DNA from: Pelobates cultripes
Lineage: Eukaryota > Chordata > Amphibia > Anura > Pelobatidae
Direction: 5' to 3'
Length of the DNA: 64,000 nt
NCBI GenBank assembly: GCA_933207985.1
Contig: OW240915.1
Coordinates: forward strand, 124,373,469 to 124,437,468
In this document: positions 10,637 through 22,172 of the stretch, piece after piece
How the letters are laid out: the number at the start of each line of letters is the position of its first letter
How positions within the stretch are numbered: the first letter of the stretch is position 1
Notes under the pieces: generated by a model
Databases searched by the model: none
What the model was told of the DNA's origin: nothing
Seen by the model: only the letters and a program-made list of their open reading frames with translations
Program-made: the position numbers and the translations under genes

Positions 10637-12110
10637 TTAGACGAGACTGCCCTCTATGGATCAAATACCTAAATTGCGATCCCTAGATTGGACACACCTA
10701 TGGCTTCCTATTGGGCTATCAACTAATGGCGTACAGAGAATCTGGCGCTTTAAAAGTAAGGACAAAGGTAAGAGAGAGGGTGGTTGGAGTTGGAGACAGA
10801 GAGAGATGAATTGAAGTTTGGGGATTCCAAGTCGGACATGCAGAGAGAGAGGCTCAAGAAACAATATCTGTGACTAACACTCTACCCTTAAACTCTCTTG
10901 GACACAACTCTTAAATTACTTAGAATTTTACTGACTTTCTAACCAACACCACCTTTCACTATAACTCATGCACCTACATACAACCAATCAAGTCTCTGGG
11001 ACTACCTACTCATCTGATGAGAATATCTACATAACTGGTAAGTATGCTGGTTTTATTTAATTAATTTAAATTAATTAAAATTTACTAATAGCATGATATA
11101 TGACTGGATAAATCACGGTCAGATTTCAATATTTAGAAATCTTAGTTAACCAAAGAATATATAGTTATAACATTCCATTCTGCAGGTGGAATTAAGAATA
11201 ATTATATATTAATGTGATATTATCACGTGTTAGCATACCGCTGTTTTTATCCAGGTATATTGATTTGCTCTAAAATAAGATAAGATATCTTTTTAACCAA
11301 ATAAAAATTCGGTTTTGTTTTTGTAAAAATCTGGTAGATTATTCTTATTGGATGGTTCCAGGAAATGACTAATGAGCTGGTTTAAATGTATTTTAATTGA
11401 AAATCACAGGAGAATAGGATACTATATGCCTAGGAGGATCTAGCCAGCATTGAAAGGGTTATTCAGTTGATCTAACTGTTAGCCAGGGTTTTATGGCCCT
11501 TCGCTGTGAAAAGCTTCACTTTTTGTCTGTAAGGATACCCTCATAAATCGTGTAAGTCTTGACAGTAAATGCTGTTTAGCCATTGAAACGTGTATACCCA
11601 TTTCATTGTATTGCATATTATGTTATACTAAATACTAACTGATTATTATTATTATGCATGTTGCCTAATAATATTGTTAATTAATTTGTTACAATAAAAA
11701 CAAATCTATTTTTATAACAAATTGTGAATTATTGATGGAATACTTTTCACTTACATGATAAACGATCTCTAAGATCTAAGAGTATTGAAATAGTGGGCAA
11801 TTATCGACTGCTTAATATTATCATCCCATAAATATCCCCACAACTTATGGGTGGGCTTTATGGGCATACTCACCATCAGACCCTGGGGCCCAGACCTTGA
11901 GCTATGTAAGAGGCCCCAAAAAATTGAGCTGCTTCCAGTTCTCCCAGAACATTGAATTTTGTGACCACAGTTACAAACAGCCTCCAGAGATCCTGTTCTA
12001 CACCAGACCAATGGAGCCAGACTGCAGCCAGAGCCCATCACCATCCTCATCTGATTGTAAATAGGCATCTAGTATATTATTAGTGACACTAATCTCTAAT
12101 TTACCTCACA
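10637..12110. other. Region without recognisable gene
   Basis: After the duplication, 10637-11040 has a TTTAAAAG box (about 10749) and a splice-donor-like ACTGGTAAGTATG (about 11036), as an LTR or leader might. From 11050 to 11760 it is AT-rich. No reading frame resembles a known protein. A short minus-strand frame at 11769-12068 has no family resemblance I can name. Confidence 0.35.
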
Positions 12111-12225
12111 TTAAATGGACACTATAGTCCCCAGAACCACTGCAGCTTAATAAAGTTGTTTTGGTGTCTATAGTTTGTCCCTGCAGGCTTTTTAATGTAA
12201 ACACACACTGTGTGCAGCACTGCCA
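12111..12225. mobile_element. TTAA MITE fragment
   Basis: Begins TTAAATGGACACTATAG and contains an imperfect hairpin (CAGAACCACTGCAGCTTAAT), then GTCCCTGCAGGCTTTTTAATG. The same sequence family occurs inverted at 63880-64000. TTAA ends suggest a piggyBac-type MITE. The far end is not recognisable. Confidence 0.6.
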
Positions 12226-12299
12226 CTAGTTCATATGGCAGATCATATGGGTGGGGCATTGCGATGTCGGGGGTGGAATCTTTCTTTTGCCTAGGGCAG

Positions 12300-12655
12300 C
12301 AAAAATCCTTCCCTTCCTCAGTCCCTATCCCCCTTCCTCAGCCCCTATCCCCTATCTCAGGCCCTATCCCCCTTCCTCAGCCACTGGTCCCCCCTCTCAA
12401 CCCCTGTCCCACCCTTTCCCTGCTCCTTTGTCCCCTGCCCCCACCACAGCCCCCTAACATCCCCACTACAGCTCCTCTCCCCTAATCACAACCCATATCA
12501 CCCACACCACAGCCCCTTTTCCAAATTGGAGCCATCAACCTACTTCCAGCCCCTATCCCCCCTACGTTTCCTAAACCCCCAATTACATACATTCCACTTC
12601 AGCCCCTGTCCCCCCACTACAGCCCTGTCCCCTTACTCAGCCCCTGTATACTGGT
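12300..12655. repeat. C-rich minisatellite
   Basis: Degenerate CCTCAGCCCCTATCCCCCTT units, the same motif as at 6440-6690. It is preceded by TTTTGCCTAGGGCAGCAAAA, a motif I associate with hAT-like non-autonomous elements. Confidence 0.8.
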
Positions 12656-12659
12656 TTTA

Positions 12660-13028
12660 AAAGTGATAAGTTTGGGTGTATGAGTGTGCAAGTATATCTC
12701 TGGGTTTGTGTCAGCTAGTATGCCTGTGTGTGTGTGTGAGTGTGTGTCAGTATGTCTGTGTGTGTGTGTCAGTATGTCTCTGCGTGTGTGTGTCAGTATC
12801 TCTGTGTGTGTGCCAGTTTGTCTGAGTGTGTGTGTCAGCCAGTATGCCTGTGTGTGCGTGTGTCAGTATGCCAGTAATAGTGTGTCTTTCTGTGTGTGTG
12901 CCAGTATGTCTGTCTGTGTGCAAGTATGTCTGTGTGTGTGCCAGTTTGTCTGTGTGTGTGTGTGAGAGCCAGTATGCCTGTGTGTATGTAAGTATGTTTG
13001 TCTGAGTCAGTATGCCTGTAACAGTGTG

Positions 13029-13069
<41 letters not shown>

Positions 13070-13135
13070 GTCTGTCAGTGAGTGTGTGTTTTTTAGTGTG
13101 TGCCAAATCAGCAAGTGTGTGTGTGCCTGTCATTG
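12660..13135. repeat. TG-rich minisatellite
   Basis: Units of GTGTGTGTCAGTATGTCTGT with pure (TG)n near 13037-13065. Open frames on either strand are composition artefacts. Confidence 0.9.
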
Positions 13136-13263
13136 AGTTTCTGTTTAAGTGACTGTCCCCCCCTTTCAATCACATGGGGAAGGTGTTTTTACTCTCTTCT
13201 TGGTGCAATGGTTTATTTGACTGGATTTGCCCCCCAGGCCTAAGGCTGCCAGCCCTCCCCTGG

Positions 13264-13453
13264 CCACCACGTGTTTGAATGTCGAATGGCAGCCACTTCG
13301 ACTGTTCGGGAGTTCGAAGAACCAATGTTTAAAGTGTCAATAGGCACAATTAGTGTCTTTCAGACAAAATAAATTAAAGGGGCCATAGTCACAGGGTAAA
13401 AGGCTGGCCAGTAGTCCCCTCCAAACCCCAGTGTCGAAGTGGCTTTCGTCACA
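13264..13453 (-). mobile_element. LTR terminal fragment
   Basis: Ends GGCTTTCGTCACA and contains GGCCATAGTCACAGGGTAAA, as in the U3 ends of the LTRs at 28457 and 59934. CCACGTGTTTGAATGTCGAATGG near 13267 matches sequence inside the 59934 LTR. Only the U3 end is kept. Confidence 0.65.
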
Positions 13454-13540
13454 ATACCAAATTCACTACATCTATACATAAATATAAGTATAGATATATA
13501 GATATCATTTCAATTTTTTGGTCAGGTTCTTTTGTAGGTG

Positions 13541-14480
13541 ACTACATCTTTATTTAGGAAACCTAGGGCCACCAACAGCTTGCTACATTGGCATAGCTTT
13601 CACCCCTATCATCTAAAGGCTAATATTCCATACGGCCAATATTTAAGAGCAAAGAGGAATTGCTCCAACTAGGATGACTTTGAAAATGAAGCCAATGAAC
13701 TCAGAAATAGATTTAAAAGCCTTGGTTACCCAAACATGATTCTAAAGAAATCCTACAAATGAACCAAAGAAACAGACAGGTCTGAAAGTTTACACAGACC
13801 CCCTAGGAATACCTCCACATCCCCAGGTATAACAAGATTTATAGGCACATACGACAATCATTGGGACATGGCACAACAGGTTTTCAATTGAAACTGGCCA
13901 GTACTGCAATATGATCCATCTCTTAAAAATACTATTGCCAGCCAACACTCAATGACCTACAGAAGAGCAAGGAGCTTGGCAGATCACCTAACACACAGCC
14001 ATTTAAAACCGGTACAAACTGCACCCACATGGCTTCAAGCTACTAAAGGTCTTTATAAGTGTGGACATTGTAAAGCCTGTGACTTCATTTTACCTACTAC
14101 ATCAGTTTTAAACAAAAGAACATACCATCAATGCATTTGTCAACTGCAGCTCCACTAATTTACCTTATAATATGTGAGTGCGGTGTACAATATATCGGTA
14201 AAACGTACCAACAACTATGCCAAAGAATACTACAACATATCAACTCCATAACCAATTTACATGTTGACACCCCAGTGGCCAGACACATACAACAAAACCA
14301 TGCAGCAAAGTCTAGTACACTCAAATTTCAAGTGATCCAACAAATATCTCAAAACCATTGAAAAGGAGATATTAACATAGCATTACTCAAGGCTGAATCC
14401 CATTGCATTTATCAGTTCAGAACACTATACCCAAAAGGACTGAATGAGGAATTTCATTTTACTTCATTCATTCATTCATA
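13541..14480 (+). pseudogene. Penelope-like element remnant with GIY-YIG endonuclease
   Basis: C-terminal part of a Penelope-like reverse transcriptase-endonuclease. In order: a segment resembling the end of the RT (FHPYHLKANIPYGQYLRAKR, about 13600-13660), a linker with ITRFIGTYDNHWDMAQQVF (about 13830), YRRARSLADHL (about 13955), a Cys-rich motif CGHCKAC (about 14062-14082), and a GIY-YIG-type core CECGVQYIGKTYQQLCQR (about 14174-14227) followed by H..R..H residues and a KGLNEEF end near 14445. The Cys motif before GIY-YIG is typical of the Neptune-like branch. Several stops and a frameshift near 14150 show it is dead. 13454-13540 before it is AT-rich with no signal. Confidence 0.75.
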
Positions 14481-14703
14481 GAATAGATACGTGGAGAATC
14501 CTCATAACACAATATTTGGCTATTCCGTTGGGGTTTTAGTTCTTCTTTTTGCTATTGGGGACCAGAAAAAGACCCTTTGTTTTTTTGTTTTGTTTTTCTA
14601 TGACAGCACTCCTGATAAGGGCTCATCAATTTTGGAGCACTAGCATCAGGAACTATGATCTCTCTCTCTCAGGTGATTTCATCAAGACAACCATCACTAA
14701 CAA

Positions 14704-14704
<1 letters not shown>

Positions 14705-14738
<34 letters not shown>
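14705..14738. repeat. (TA)n microsatellite
   Basis: Seventeen-odd TA units ahead of the Tc1 transposon. Confidence 0.95.
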
Positions 14739-14741
<3 letters not shown>

Positions 14742-15041
14742 CAACATGTACATACATGCAGTATTTATGGTTCTTAATATTACTATTTACACTGCTCAAA
14801 AAAATAAAGGGAACACTTAAACAACACAATGGAACTCCAAGTCAATCACACATCTGTGAAATCAAACTGTCCACTTAGGAAGCAACACTGAGTGACAATC
14901 AATTTCACATGCTGTTGTGCAAATGGGATAGACAACAGGTGGAAATTATAGGCAATTAGCAAGACACCCCCAATAAAGGAGTGGTTCTGCAGGTGGTGAC
15001 CACAGACCACTTCTCAGTTCCTATGCTTCCTGGCTGATGTT

Positions 15042-15805
15042 TTGGTCACTTTTGAATGCAGGCGGTGCTTTCACTCTAGTGGTAGCATGAGTGGTAGCAT
15101 GAGACGGAGTCTACATCCCACACAAGTGGCTCAGGTAGTGCAGCTCATCCAGGATGGCACATCAATGCGAGCTGTGGCAAGAAGGTTTGCTGTGTCTGTC
15201 AGCATAGTGTCCAGAGCATGGAAGCGCTACCAGGAGACAGGCCAGTACATCAGGAGCCGTGGAGGAGGCCGTAGGAGGGCAACAACCCAGCAGCAGGACC
15301 GCTAACTCCACCTTTGTGCAAGGAGGAACAGGAGGAGCACTGCCAGAGCCCTGAAAAATGACCTCCAGCAGGCCACAAATGTGCATGTGTCTGCTCAAAC
15401 GGTCAGAAACAGACTCCATGAGGGTGGTATAAGGGCTTGACATCCATAGGTGGTATAAGGGCTCCAGCAGGCCACAAATGTGCATGTGTCTGCTCAAACG
15501 GTCAGAAACAGACTCCATGAGGGTGGTATAAGGGCTTGACATCCATAGGCTTACAACTCAACACCGTGCAGGACGTTTGGCATTTGCCAGAGAACACCAA
15601 GATTGGCAACTTCGTCACTGGCGCCCTGTGCTCTTTGCAGATGAAAGCATGTTCACACTTAGTACATGTGACAGACGTGGCAGAATCTGGAGACGCCGTG
15701 GAGAACGTTCTGCTGCCTGCAACATCCTCCAGCATGACCGGGCAGTGGGTCAGTAATGGTGTGGGATGGCATTTATTTGGGGGGCTGCACAGCCCTCCAT
15801 GTGCT
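15042..15805 (+). pseudogene. Tc1-like transposase, 5' part
   Basis: DNA-binding N-terminus and start of the catalytic domain of a Tc1-type transposase, which cuts and pastes DNA at TA. The paired helix-turn-helix region is clear in the first frame ([28 protein letters not shown], then [17 protein letters not shown]). A stop at 15303 and several frame changes follow. The conserved [12 protein letters not shown] helix is present near 15387 and again near 15486 because of a 99-bp internal duplication. The catalytic part reaches the ADE-type Asp region near 15640 and is then cut by the LINE at 15806. Inactive. Confidence 0.85.
15363..15549. repeat. 99-bp tandem duplication inside the transposase
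   Basis: The sequence starting CTCCAGCAGGCCACAAATGT occurs at 15363 and again at 15462 with almost no difference. It duplicates one helix of the DNA-binding region, so the duplication came late in the life of this copy. Confidence 0.9.
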
Positions 15806-16551
15806 AATCATGCAAAGTATTTTATCACCTTCGTCTTTGTCCATCATGTTAAATGTTAGTTTAACCAGCTCAGGCCCATATATCTTTCCTGTTCCTTGTT
15901 TAATGGTTTTATTTCCCTACTTAAATATCTCTGTCTTATCTCTGTAATTCTCAGTCTTAGCTATTGTTTTTCCAATCTTAGCTTTTGTTTTTCCTTAATT
16001 CAAATGTACATCTATGCACCCCCCTCCCCCCCATCTGACCCTAATGTACATCTCTCTCCCACTGTCTGATTTTTAAACATACCCAGTCCAGAATAGAACT
16101 CAGAGCTCCATCAGCTGTTCCATGGCCATTTGAAACAGGTAGCCTTCTGGAAGACTGATTCCCCACCCACCCCATGCTTATTTCCTCATTTATAGATAGT
16201 CTACCACACAACTTTCAATCTCCTGAAATGACAGGTGCAAACACTGATAAGCACACCATTTCAATCTCTTAACCCTATAGAACACATACCCTTTCTCCCT
16301 ACAAATAGATATATCACACACCAATACTATATACTTTTATTTATTTTTTGTTTTTTGCGATTTCTGTTTCATTTTCAACTACACACCTCATACCACTAAC
16401 ATGAATCCAAATATAACCATACTGTTATTCTTAATAACCCTTTTCTCAATCCAATTTGTTCACACCACTAAGAAAATAAGCACACACCTCAAACTGAAAC
16501 ACAAATTATCATACTCCATGGCATGCTCTGTTCCTGTAACTTATCTGCTGA

Positions 16552-18000
16552 GTGCTGGTGGAGAGAAAAAATAGCCCTCCTACCCCCACCTCACTAAATT
16601 ATAAAGTATCCCATTCACTATATGGCCAAACAAAAATGATGTCCAAATTCCTATTCCTTATGTTACTTGCCCTTGCAAAAGATGTGGAGTCTAGCTCTGG
16701 TCCCCCAGCTAATTCTAGTCCTAATCTCCCCACTAAAAAAGGCCTCTCTTTTGTGCACTGCAACATCCGTAGTTTACTCCTTAACCCCTTAAGGACCAAA
16801 CTTCTGCAATAAAAGGGAATCATGACAGGGGTATTCATGTTTTAGAAATGACAGAGCAAAGAGAGGAGGAGGCATTGTTATTTATGTTGACAATTCCATA
16901 AAGAGAAATCCCTTTACAAAACCTTAGTCCTCCTGCCACTTTGATTTCCTTTTTGGCACAATTGAGATTCCGTGCAGTAAATCAATCATTGTTGGAGCAA
17001 TCTACCGTCCACCTAGCTCCCCTGTGCATTTCCATTCTGACATAGCCCATCTCCTTAGTGAAACCATAGCTCAAAACCCATAAAGTGAACTGTTGGTCTT
17101 TGAAGATTTTAATATTGATTGGCTGAATCCTAAAAATAATAGTTCTTGCACGCTGTTTAAGACTTTGCAGCTAACGCAATTAATCTCCTCCCCAACTCAC
17201 ATAAACATTAAAAGCCATAACCATACCCTGCTAGATTGGATTCTCTACACTTCTCCTGATAGAATCCAGGAGGCAGGTGTTCTCCCAAACACTTTCAGTG
17301 ATCACTGTTTAGTGTACTGCGTGCGCAAAATAAAGGCTATTGAATCCTCTCCAAAGGTTAAAATAACTAGGTCCTTCAATAAATTTAATCTTGAATCCTT
17401 TCTAAATGACATCAAGAACCTCCCATGGCACAGATTTAACATTATCCCAGATCTAGACTGTGCTGTTTTATTTAATTATTTCAATCTGAACTCCTACAAA
17501 TTTGGAATTTGCATGCCCCGCTGCATAAGGTGAGGGTAAAGGGAGCACATATGAACTGGATCACAGCTGACCTCATCCAAATGTACCAGTTTCGGGATTC
17601 TTTGTGGTCAAAGTTCAAGCGTACTGGCTCTATGAATGATCACTGTGCATATAGACAATGGCGAAATACATGGACAAAACAGACAAAATTGGCCAAGGCC
17701 CAATATTTCTATGAAAATCTGAACAATAACATCTCAAAGCCTAGAAACTTTTGGAAAGTCATAAATAAACTACAAACTCCCCCAATCCACTCCCAACCCT
17801 CCACTGTCAAAGTGGATAACCAAACCCTGCAACTTCCCTTAGATGTAGCAAATGCCTTTAACAATTATTTTGTCGGATGCTCCACTGCCCTGATTGCCAA
17901 GCTAATAAATGACACGCATCCTAAAACTACAAATGTGGATCAGGTCCCACTAAATTTGCAAAGGCCTAATATAGACACGTTTTTTTAGACCTGTACCTGT
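16552..18000 (+). pseudogene. LINE ORF2: 2A-like leader, endonuclease and linker
   Basis: N-terminal part of the LINE polyprotein. A hydrophobic stretch (SKFLFLMLLALA) leads to DVESSSGPP, a decayed 2A-like motif. The apurinic-type endonuclease then begins (FVHCNIRSLL) and continues in other frames: DFNIDWLNP near 17105, THINIKSHNHTLLDWI near 17200 and FSDHCLVYC near 17300. The domain would nick target DNA to start reverse transcription. After it, a linker (17509-17988) with WRNTWTKQTKLAKAQYF joins the reverse transcriptase. Frameshifts occur near 16810, 17080 and 17530, so the gene is broken. Confidence 0.8.
16681..16707 (+). other. Degenerate 2A-like peptide motif
   Basis: Encodes DVESSSGPP right after a Leu-rich stretch. 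2A-like peptides ending Asn-Pro-Gly-Pro are known at this position in several CR1/L2-group LINEs, where they separate translation products. Here Asn-Pro is replaced by Ser-Ser, so it would not work. Confidence 0.6.
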
Positions 18001-18018
18001 TAGTGTCATTAAAAAACA

Positions 18019-18970
18019 TCTTAATAGTCTAAAAATGAAAAACCAGTCTGGACGTGATCAAATCCCAGCAATGCTGTTGAAGCTTAGTGCACCGGCAATT
18101 GCTAAACAGTTCGCAACTCTAATTAACGAATCCTTGGTGTCTGGATACATACCCAAACTTTGGAAGACTGCGAGAGTAGTGCCTATCCATAAAAGTGATG
18201 ACGCTACTTTGGTTTCTAACTATCGCCCAATATCATTGCTCCCGGTATTGTCAAAAATCTTAGAAAAATTTGTCCATACGCAACTATGTGAGTACTACCA
18301 ACAATCAAACTATCTGACCCCTGATCAATCGGGCTTTCGCCAGAATTACTCCACTACAACTGCCCTCTTAAAAGTTTGCAATGACATCTAAACTGGCATC
18401 GAAAAAGGAGACCTAACTGGATCCTTACTGGATCTATTTTCCGTGATTTTGCTAAGGCCTTTGACACAGTAGACCACGACATTCTACTGCACAAACTCAG
18501 AAACACAGGTATTGGTGATCATTCGCTAACCTGGTTTCGATCGTATGTATCAGATCGCTCCCAATATGTGTCCATTTCTGACAGCGACTCCCTCCCTCTC
18601 CCAGTCACGTGTGGTGTTCCCCAAGGTTCCATTCTCTACCCCCTACTATTTACATTATTTATAAATGATCTGCCTGATATCTGCAAATCCTCAAATGTAC
18701 ACATGTACGCAGATGACAGTAATGAGAGAAAATGCAATCAACTGCAGCTTGAGGCTGTGCTCCAAGACCAGTTTACAGAGGTAGAAAAGTGGATTGCAAA
18801 AAACAAACTCTTCCTGAACACTGACAAAACTGTCATCAATGATCCTCCTTCTCCTACAGAGCACCGCAATTGTGGAACGACCTCCAGCACAATTTAAAAT
18901 CTTCCCTCAGCCTAAAGTCCTTTAAAAGATCCCTCTCTACATACCTCAAAACAGAATGCACCTGTCATGG
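18019..18970 (+). pseudogene. LINE reverse transcriptase and C-terminus
   Basis: Reverse transcriptase of the L2/CR1 group. Motifs in order: SGRDQIPAMLLK (about 18047), ARVVPIHKSDDATLVSNYRP (about 18170), GFRQNYSTTTALLKV (about 18330), FAKAFDTVDHDILLHKL (about 18448), VTCGVPQGSI (about 18604) and the catalytic box YADDSN (about 18705). Stops and frame changes (for example after 18390) show it is dead. The end (LWNDLQHNLKSS..., about 18872) is the usual C-terminal segment of this group, after which the untranslated tail starts. Confidence 0.85.
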
Positions 18971-19165
18971 TTGATTATATATTTCCTACCTGTTCTATGT
19001 TACATTTTGTATTTATTGTGTATTAATATTGTTTTTGTATTTTATTGTACCCTAGTGTAACAATGCAATGATTTGTGGACCCAGGACATACTTGAAAACG
19101 AGAGAAATCTCAATGTATCTTTCCTGGTAAAATATTTTATAAATAAATAAATAAATAAATGTGCT

Positions 19166-19532
19166 CGCCATTAGGTACCGAGATAAGATCCTCAGACCCC
19201 TTGTGAGACCGTATGCTGGTGCGGTTGGCCCTGGGTTCCTCCTAATGCAAGACAATGCTGGAGTGTGTCAGCAGCTCCTGCAAGACGAAGTCATTGATGC
19301 TATGGACTGGCCCGCCAGCTCCCAAGACCTGATTGAGCACATCTGGGACATCATGTCTCGCTCCATCCACCATTGCACCAAAGACTGTCAAGGAGTTGGC
19401 AGATGCTTTAGTCCAGGTCTGGGAGAAGAGCCCTCAGGAGACCATCCGCCACCTCATCAGGAGCATGTAGGGAGGTCATACAGGCACGTGGAGGCCACAC
19501 ACACTACTGAGCCTCATTTTGACTTGTTTTAA
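19166..19532 (+). pseudogene. Tc1-like transposase, 3' part
   Basis: The catalytic half resumes after the LINE target duplication. GFLLMQDNAGVC carries the second Asp of the catalytic triad, with Ala-Gly where the family normally has a metal-site His nearby, and IEHIWDIMSRSI near 19333 holds the region of the last acidic residue. The frame ends at 19532. A 42-bp direct repeat (TTTTGACTTGTTTTAAGGAC...) lies just downstream at about 19518-19620. Confidence 0.85.
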
Positions 19533-19837
19533 GGACATTACATCAAAGTTGGATCAGCATGTAGTGTGTTATTTTGACTTGTTTTAAGGACATTACATCA
19601 AAGTTGGATCAGCATGTAGTGTGTTTTTCCACTTTAATTTTGAGTGTGACTCCAAATCCAGACCTCCCTAGGTTGAAAAATGTGATTTCCATTTTTTAAT
19701 TTTTGTGTGATTTTGTTGTCAGCACATTCAACTATGTAAAGAACAAAGTATTTCAGAAGAATATTTAATTCATTCAGATCTAGGATGTGTTATTTTTGTG
19801 TTCCCTTTATTTTTTTAAGCAGTGTATTTTATTATAT

Positions 19838-19930
19838 GTAGAAAGGCCATTAGGCCTGAATTTGTGGGAGGCGTAAGTCCCCTACTTAAACTCCCAGCCC
19901 CTACTCACCTCTGCCGTTCAGCTGATTGTC
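19838..19930 (+). repeat. Ngaro split direct repeat A1
   Basis: 93 bp starting GTAGAAAGGCCATTAGGCCT, repeated as A2 at 27050-27142 with very few differences. Confidence 0.9.
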
Positions 19931-22172
19931 TATCCCCATAGCAACCAGCACTTCCGGTCCGAACTTCCCGCCAGAACAGCTTCAGTCTCCTGCAGCAAGA
20001 GGTCCGTTCTGAGGCCCCAGCGCCACTTGCTTCCCGGTCGCGGTACCTGGCTTCCGGTCAAGAGACCGGCACGCTCACGTATGCTAAGTGAGGGAAATAG
20101 TGTTTGGCTATTTCCCTCCGTTCGGGCCTAAAAACGTAGGGGTAGGCTCCCTCTATCTTCTCTAAACATATCCATGCTCGGTTAACGTATTCAGCGTTTG
20201 CGCCAAAAAGGACGAACGCCCATTACACTTACGCATGGTTCACGTATTCGTACGGAAAAACTGCCGAACTGTGTATAAGTATAAACGCTCATATTAATCG
20301 TTGCATTTCTGTGTTACTGTTCGGTCATTCGCACGAACCTCGTACTTACCCGTTCGTGCATCCTTAACGTTAGATGATAATCCTATTCCCCCTCGCTATT
20401 TTCTCATTAAGTACTGATCTATTCGTACGGTTTAAACGAATGCACGGTACAAATCCCTATTACGGTTAATTCTTTTAAACCATGCTAGTAATTTCATGAA
20501 TTTCATGAATTTCATTCACACAAATTTTAAATGTAAACACATATTCCCTGTTCGGTCAGTTAACTGCTGATACCTACATGTCAGTATTGGTTATTCAATC
20601 CGGTCTAACTACCAGTCTTTTTCTTAAACTGTGTTGGCCGGTTTGATATATCTAAAACATTTAAATCTCAACAATTATTTATAAGATACGGTTCTTTTTT
20701 CCTACACCTAATTAAATAGTAACCACGTTTTAATATTCATTTTATTAATTAATTTCTCATGTTACCAATATAAAGAACAGGTTTTTCTAACTATACACCA
20801 ACCCTATTCAAACCCTACATACAGATATTAATTATTAAACACGATCTTCTAGGGTAATTGCGTTAAATCCACATCTGTACTACATCTTCTCCTTAGAATC
20901 ACGCAGTCATTTATTCTTGACTCTGTCACATGTCTTTGGCTTTACAGATTGCATCAGTTTCTTGCATTCCTGCAAAAAGTTGCTATTTCAAGTTCTTTTT
21001 ATTACAGGAACAGGTATAGTATTTTTCTCACTTTGGTTTCATCCAGGTCTAGGCCTCAAATACAATTAAGCTATCTAGACTTGTCACAGCAAGACATGTT
21101 GGTATTTATTACATACTGCCACATCTGTCGTTAACTATTTAAATATTCATTGGTTAATTCTTAGCTCCAGTAGTATTCTAGGCCTCCACCGGTTTCTACA
21201 CATTAAACCAGTTACGCTCATCACAAGTTTCGTACTTCATTCTAGGTATAATTCCCCACTCTTTCAAGACCTTTCTATACAAGACCTTACGCGGTCTCGG
21301 TCTCATTACGATTGACTCAAGGTCTTACGCCCACTGTATGTTAATTCTTTACAACATCCAACCTACCTGATCCGGTACTCAGGCATACCATCAGGTACTT
21401 ACGTCCTTACTCATGTACGGCAATCACTACCCCAAGGCCTCAATCAGCCTTTCTCTTTAATGCAAACTCGTCCCAATCCTATACTAAACCTTTCAGATCC
21501 CTCAATTCAGGATCTCACGTTGCGCTCCTAACAGCCAACCCTCACTACAAACCATACGTCACCACGATACGCATAAATACATCAACATCTGTCTTAATCC
21601 TCAGGCTTCTTCTTTAAGAACAGCAGCAGACAAGACTAGCCACATTAAAAAATACTAGAAGGTTCCAGTTATCACTTACAACCTTTCAAGGTTAGTATCC
21701 ACACATTACACCAGAATTTCCCAGTCACCCTTAAGTATACAATTGAACTGGCTACTGGGTCTAGGCTACTGCCTTAGCTCACCCTATTAGGAAATCCGGT
21801 CCCGCGAGGCCATCTCCCACCTCAACACGGAGGTACGGCCCCACGCCCAAATCATAGTTATACGCCTCGCCCGCCCTACTACAGGGCTTTAGTCAGGGCC
21901 TCACCTGTCACGGCCACACGTTTTGAATTATCTTTACGGTCACTGAGAGGCCAACACCCTGCCACCACGTCTGTGGCCTCAATTTCCTAAGCCAAATCAT
22001 AGGTAGAGCCTCTCACCGCCACTTGGCATTAGCCAAAAATCCCACAGATAAGTTTTTTGCTTCGGCACTAGCATTACAGTCCTGTTCTTCCAATAAATAC
22101 CATCCCTCATAATCCCCCCATGTTTCCTTACTCCCCTTCTAATATCTCATTCACAAAATCATTTCTTTTAGA
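19931..22172. other. Ngaro 5' leader, no gene recognised
   Basis: About 2.2 kb between A1 and gag. It is rich in short CGTACG/TTCGTACGG-like motifs up to about 20450, then pyrimidine-rich. No long plus-strand frame and no protein similarity seen. An unusually long leader, or the remains of a further insertion. Confidence 0.5.

Larger units (their letters stand above)
15806..19158 (+). mobile_element. L2/CR1-type non-LTR retrotransposon (LINE)
   Basis: Inserted in the Tc1 element with a 7-bp duplication ATGTGCT (15799-15805 and 19159-19165). The 3' end is an (AAAT)n tail (about 19137-19158). The body holds a 5' untranslated stretch with C-rich sequence, an endonuclease region and a reverse transcriptase, about 3.35 kb in total. 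That is short for a complete LINE of this group, so ORF1 is absent or the 5' end is truncated. The 3' end reading ...CTTTCCTGGTAAAATATT precedes the tail. Confidence 0.9.
14790..19824 (+). mobile_element. Tc1/mariner-type transposon, split by a LINE
   Basis: The left end CACTGCTCAAAAAAATAAAG and right end CTTTATTTTTTTAAGCAGTG are terminal inverted repeats flanked by TA on both sides (14788-14789 and 19825-19826), the signature of Tc1/mariner insertion. Without the LINE at 15806-19158 the element is about 1.68 kb, a normal length for the family. It carries one transposase gene, now broken. Confidence 0.9.

Noticed and set aside
12684..13169. Long Cys/Val- or Thr/His-rich frames in TG/CA-rich DNA
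   Set aside because: They arise because stop codons are rare in (TG)n and (CA)n-like repeats. They occur in several frames and both strands at once and have no domain. The same applies to 7196-7767, 9459-10102 and 63182-63899.
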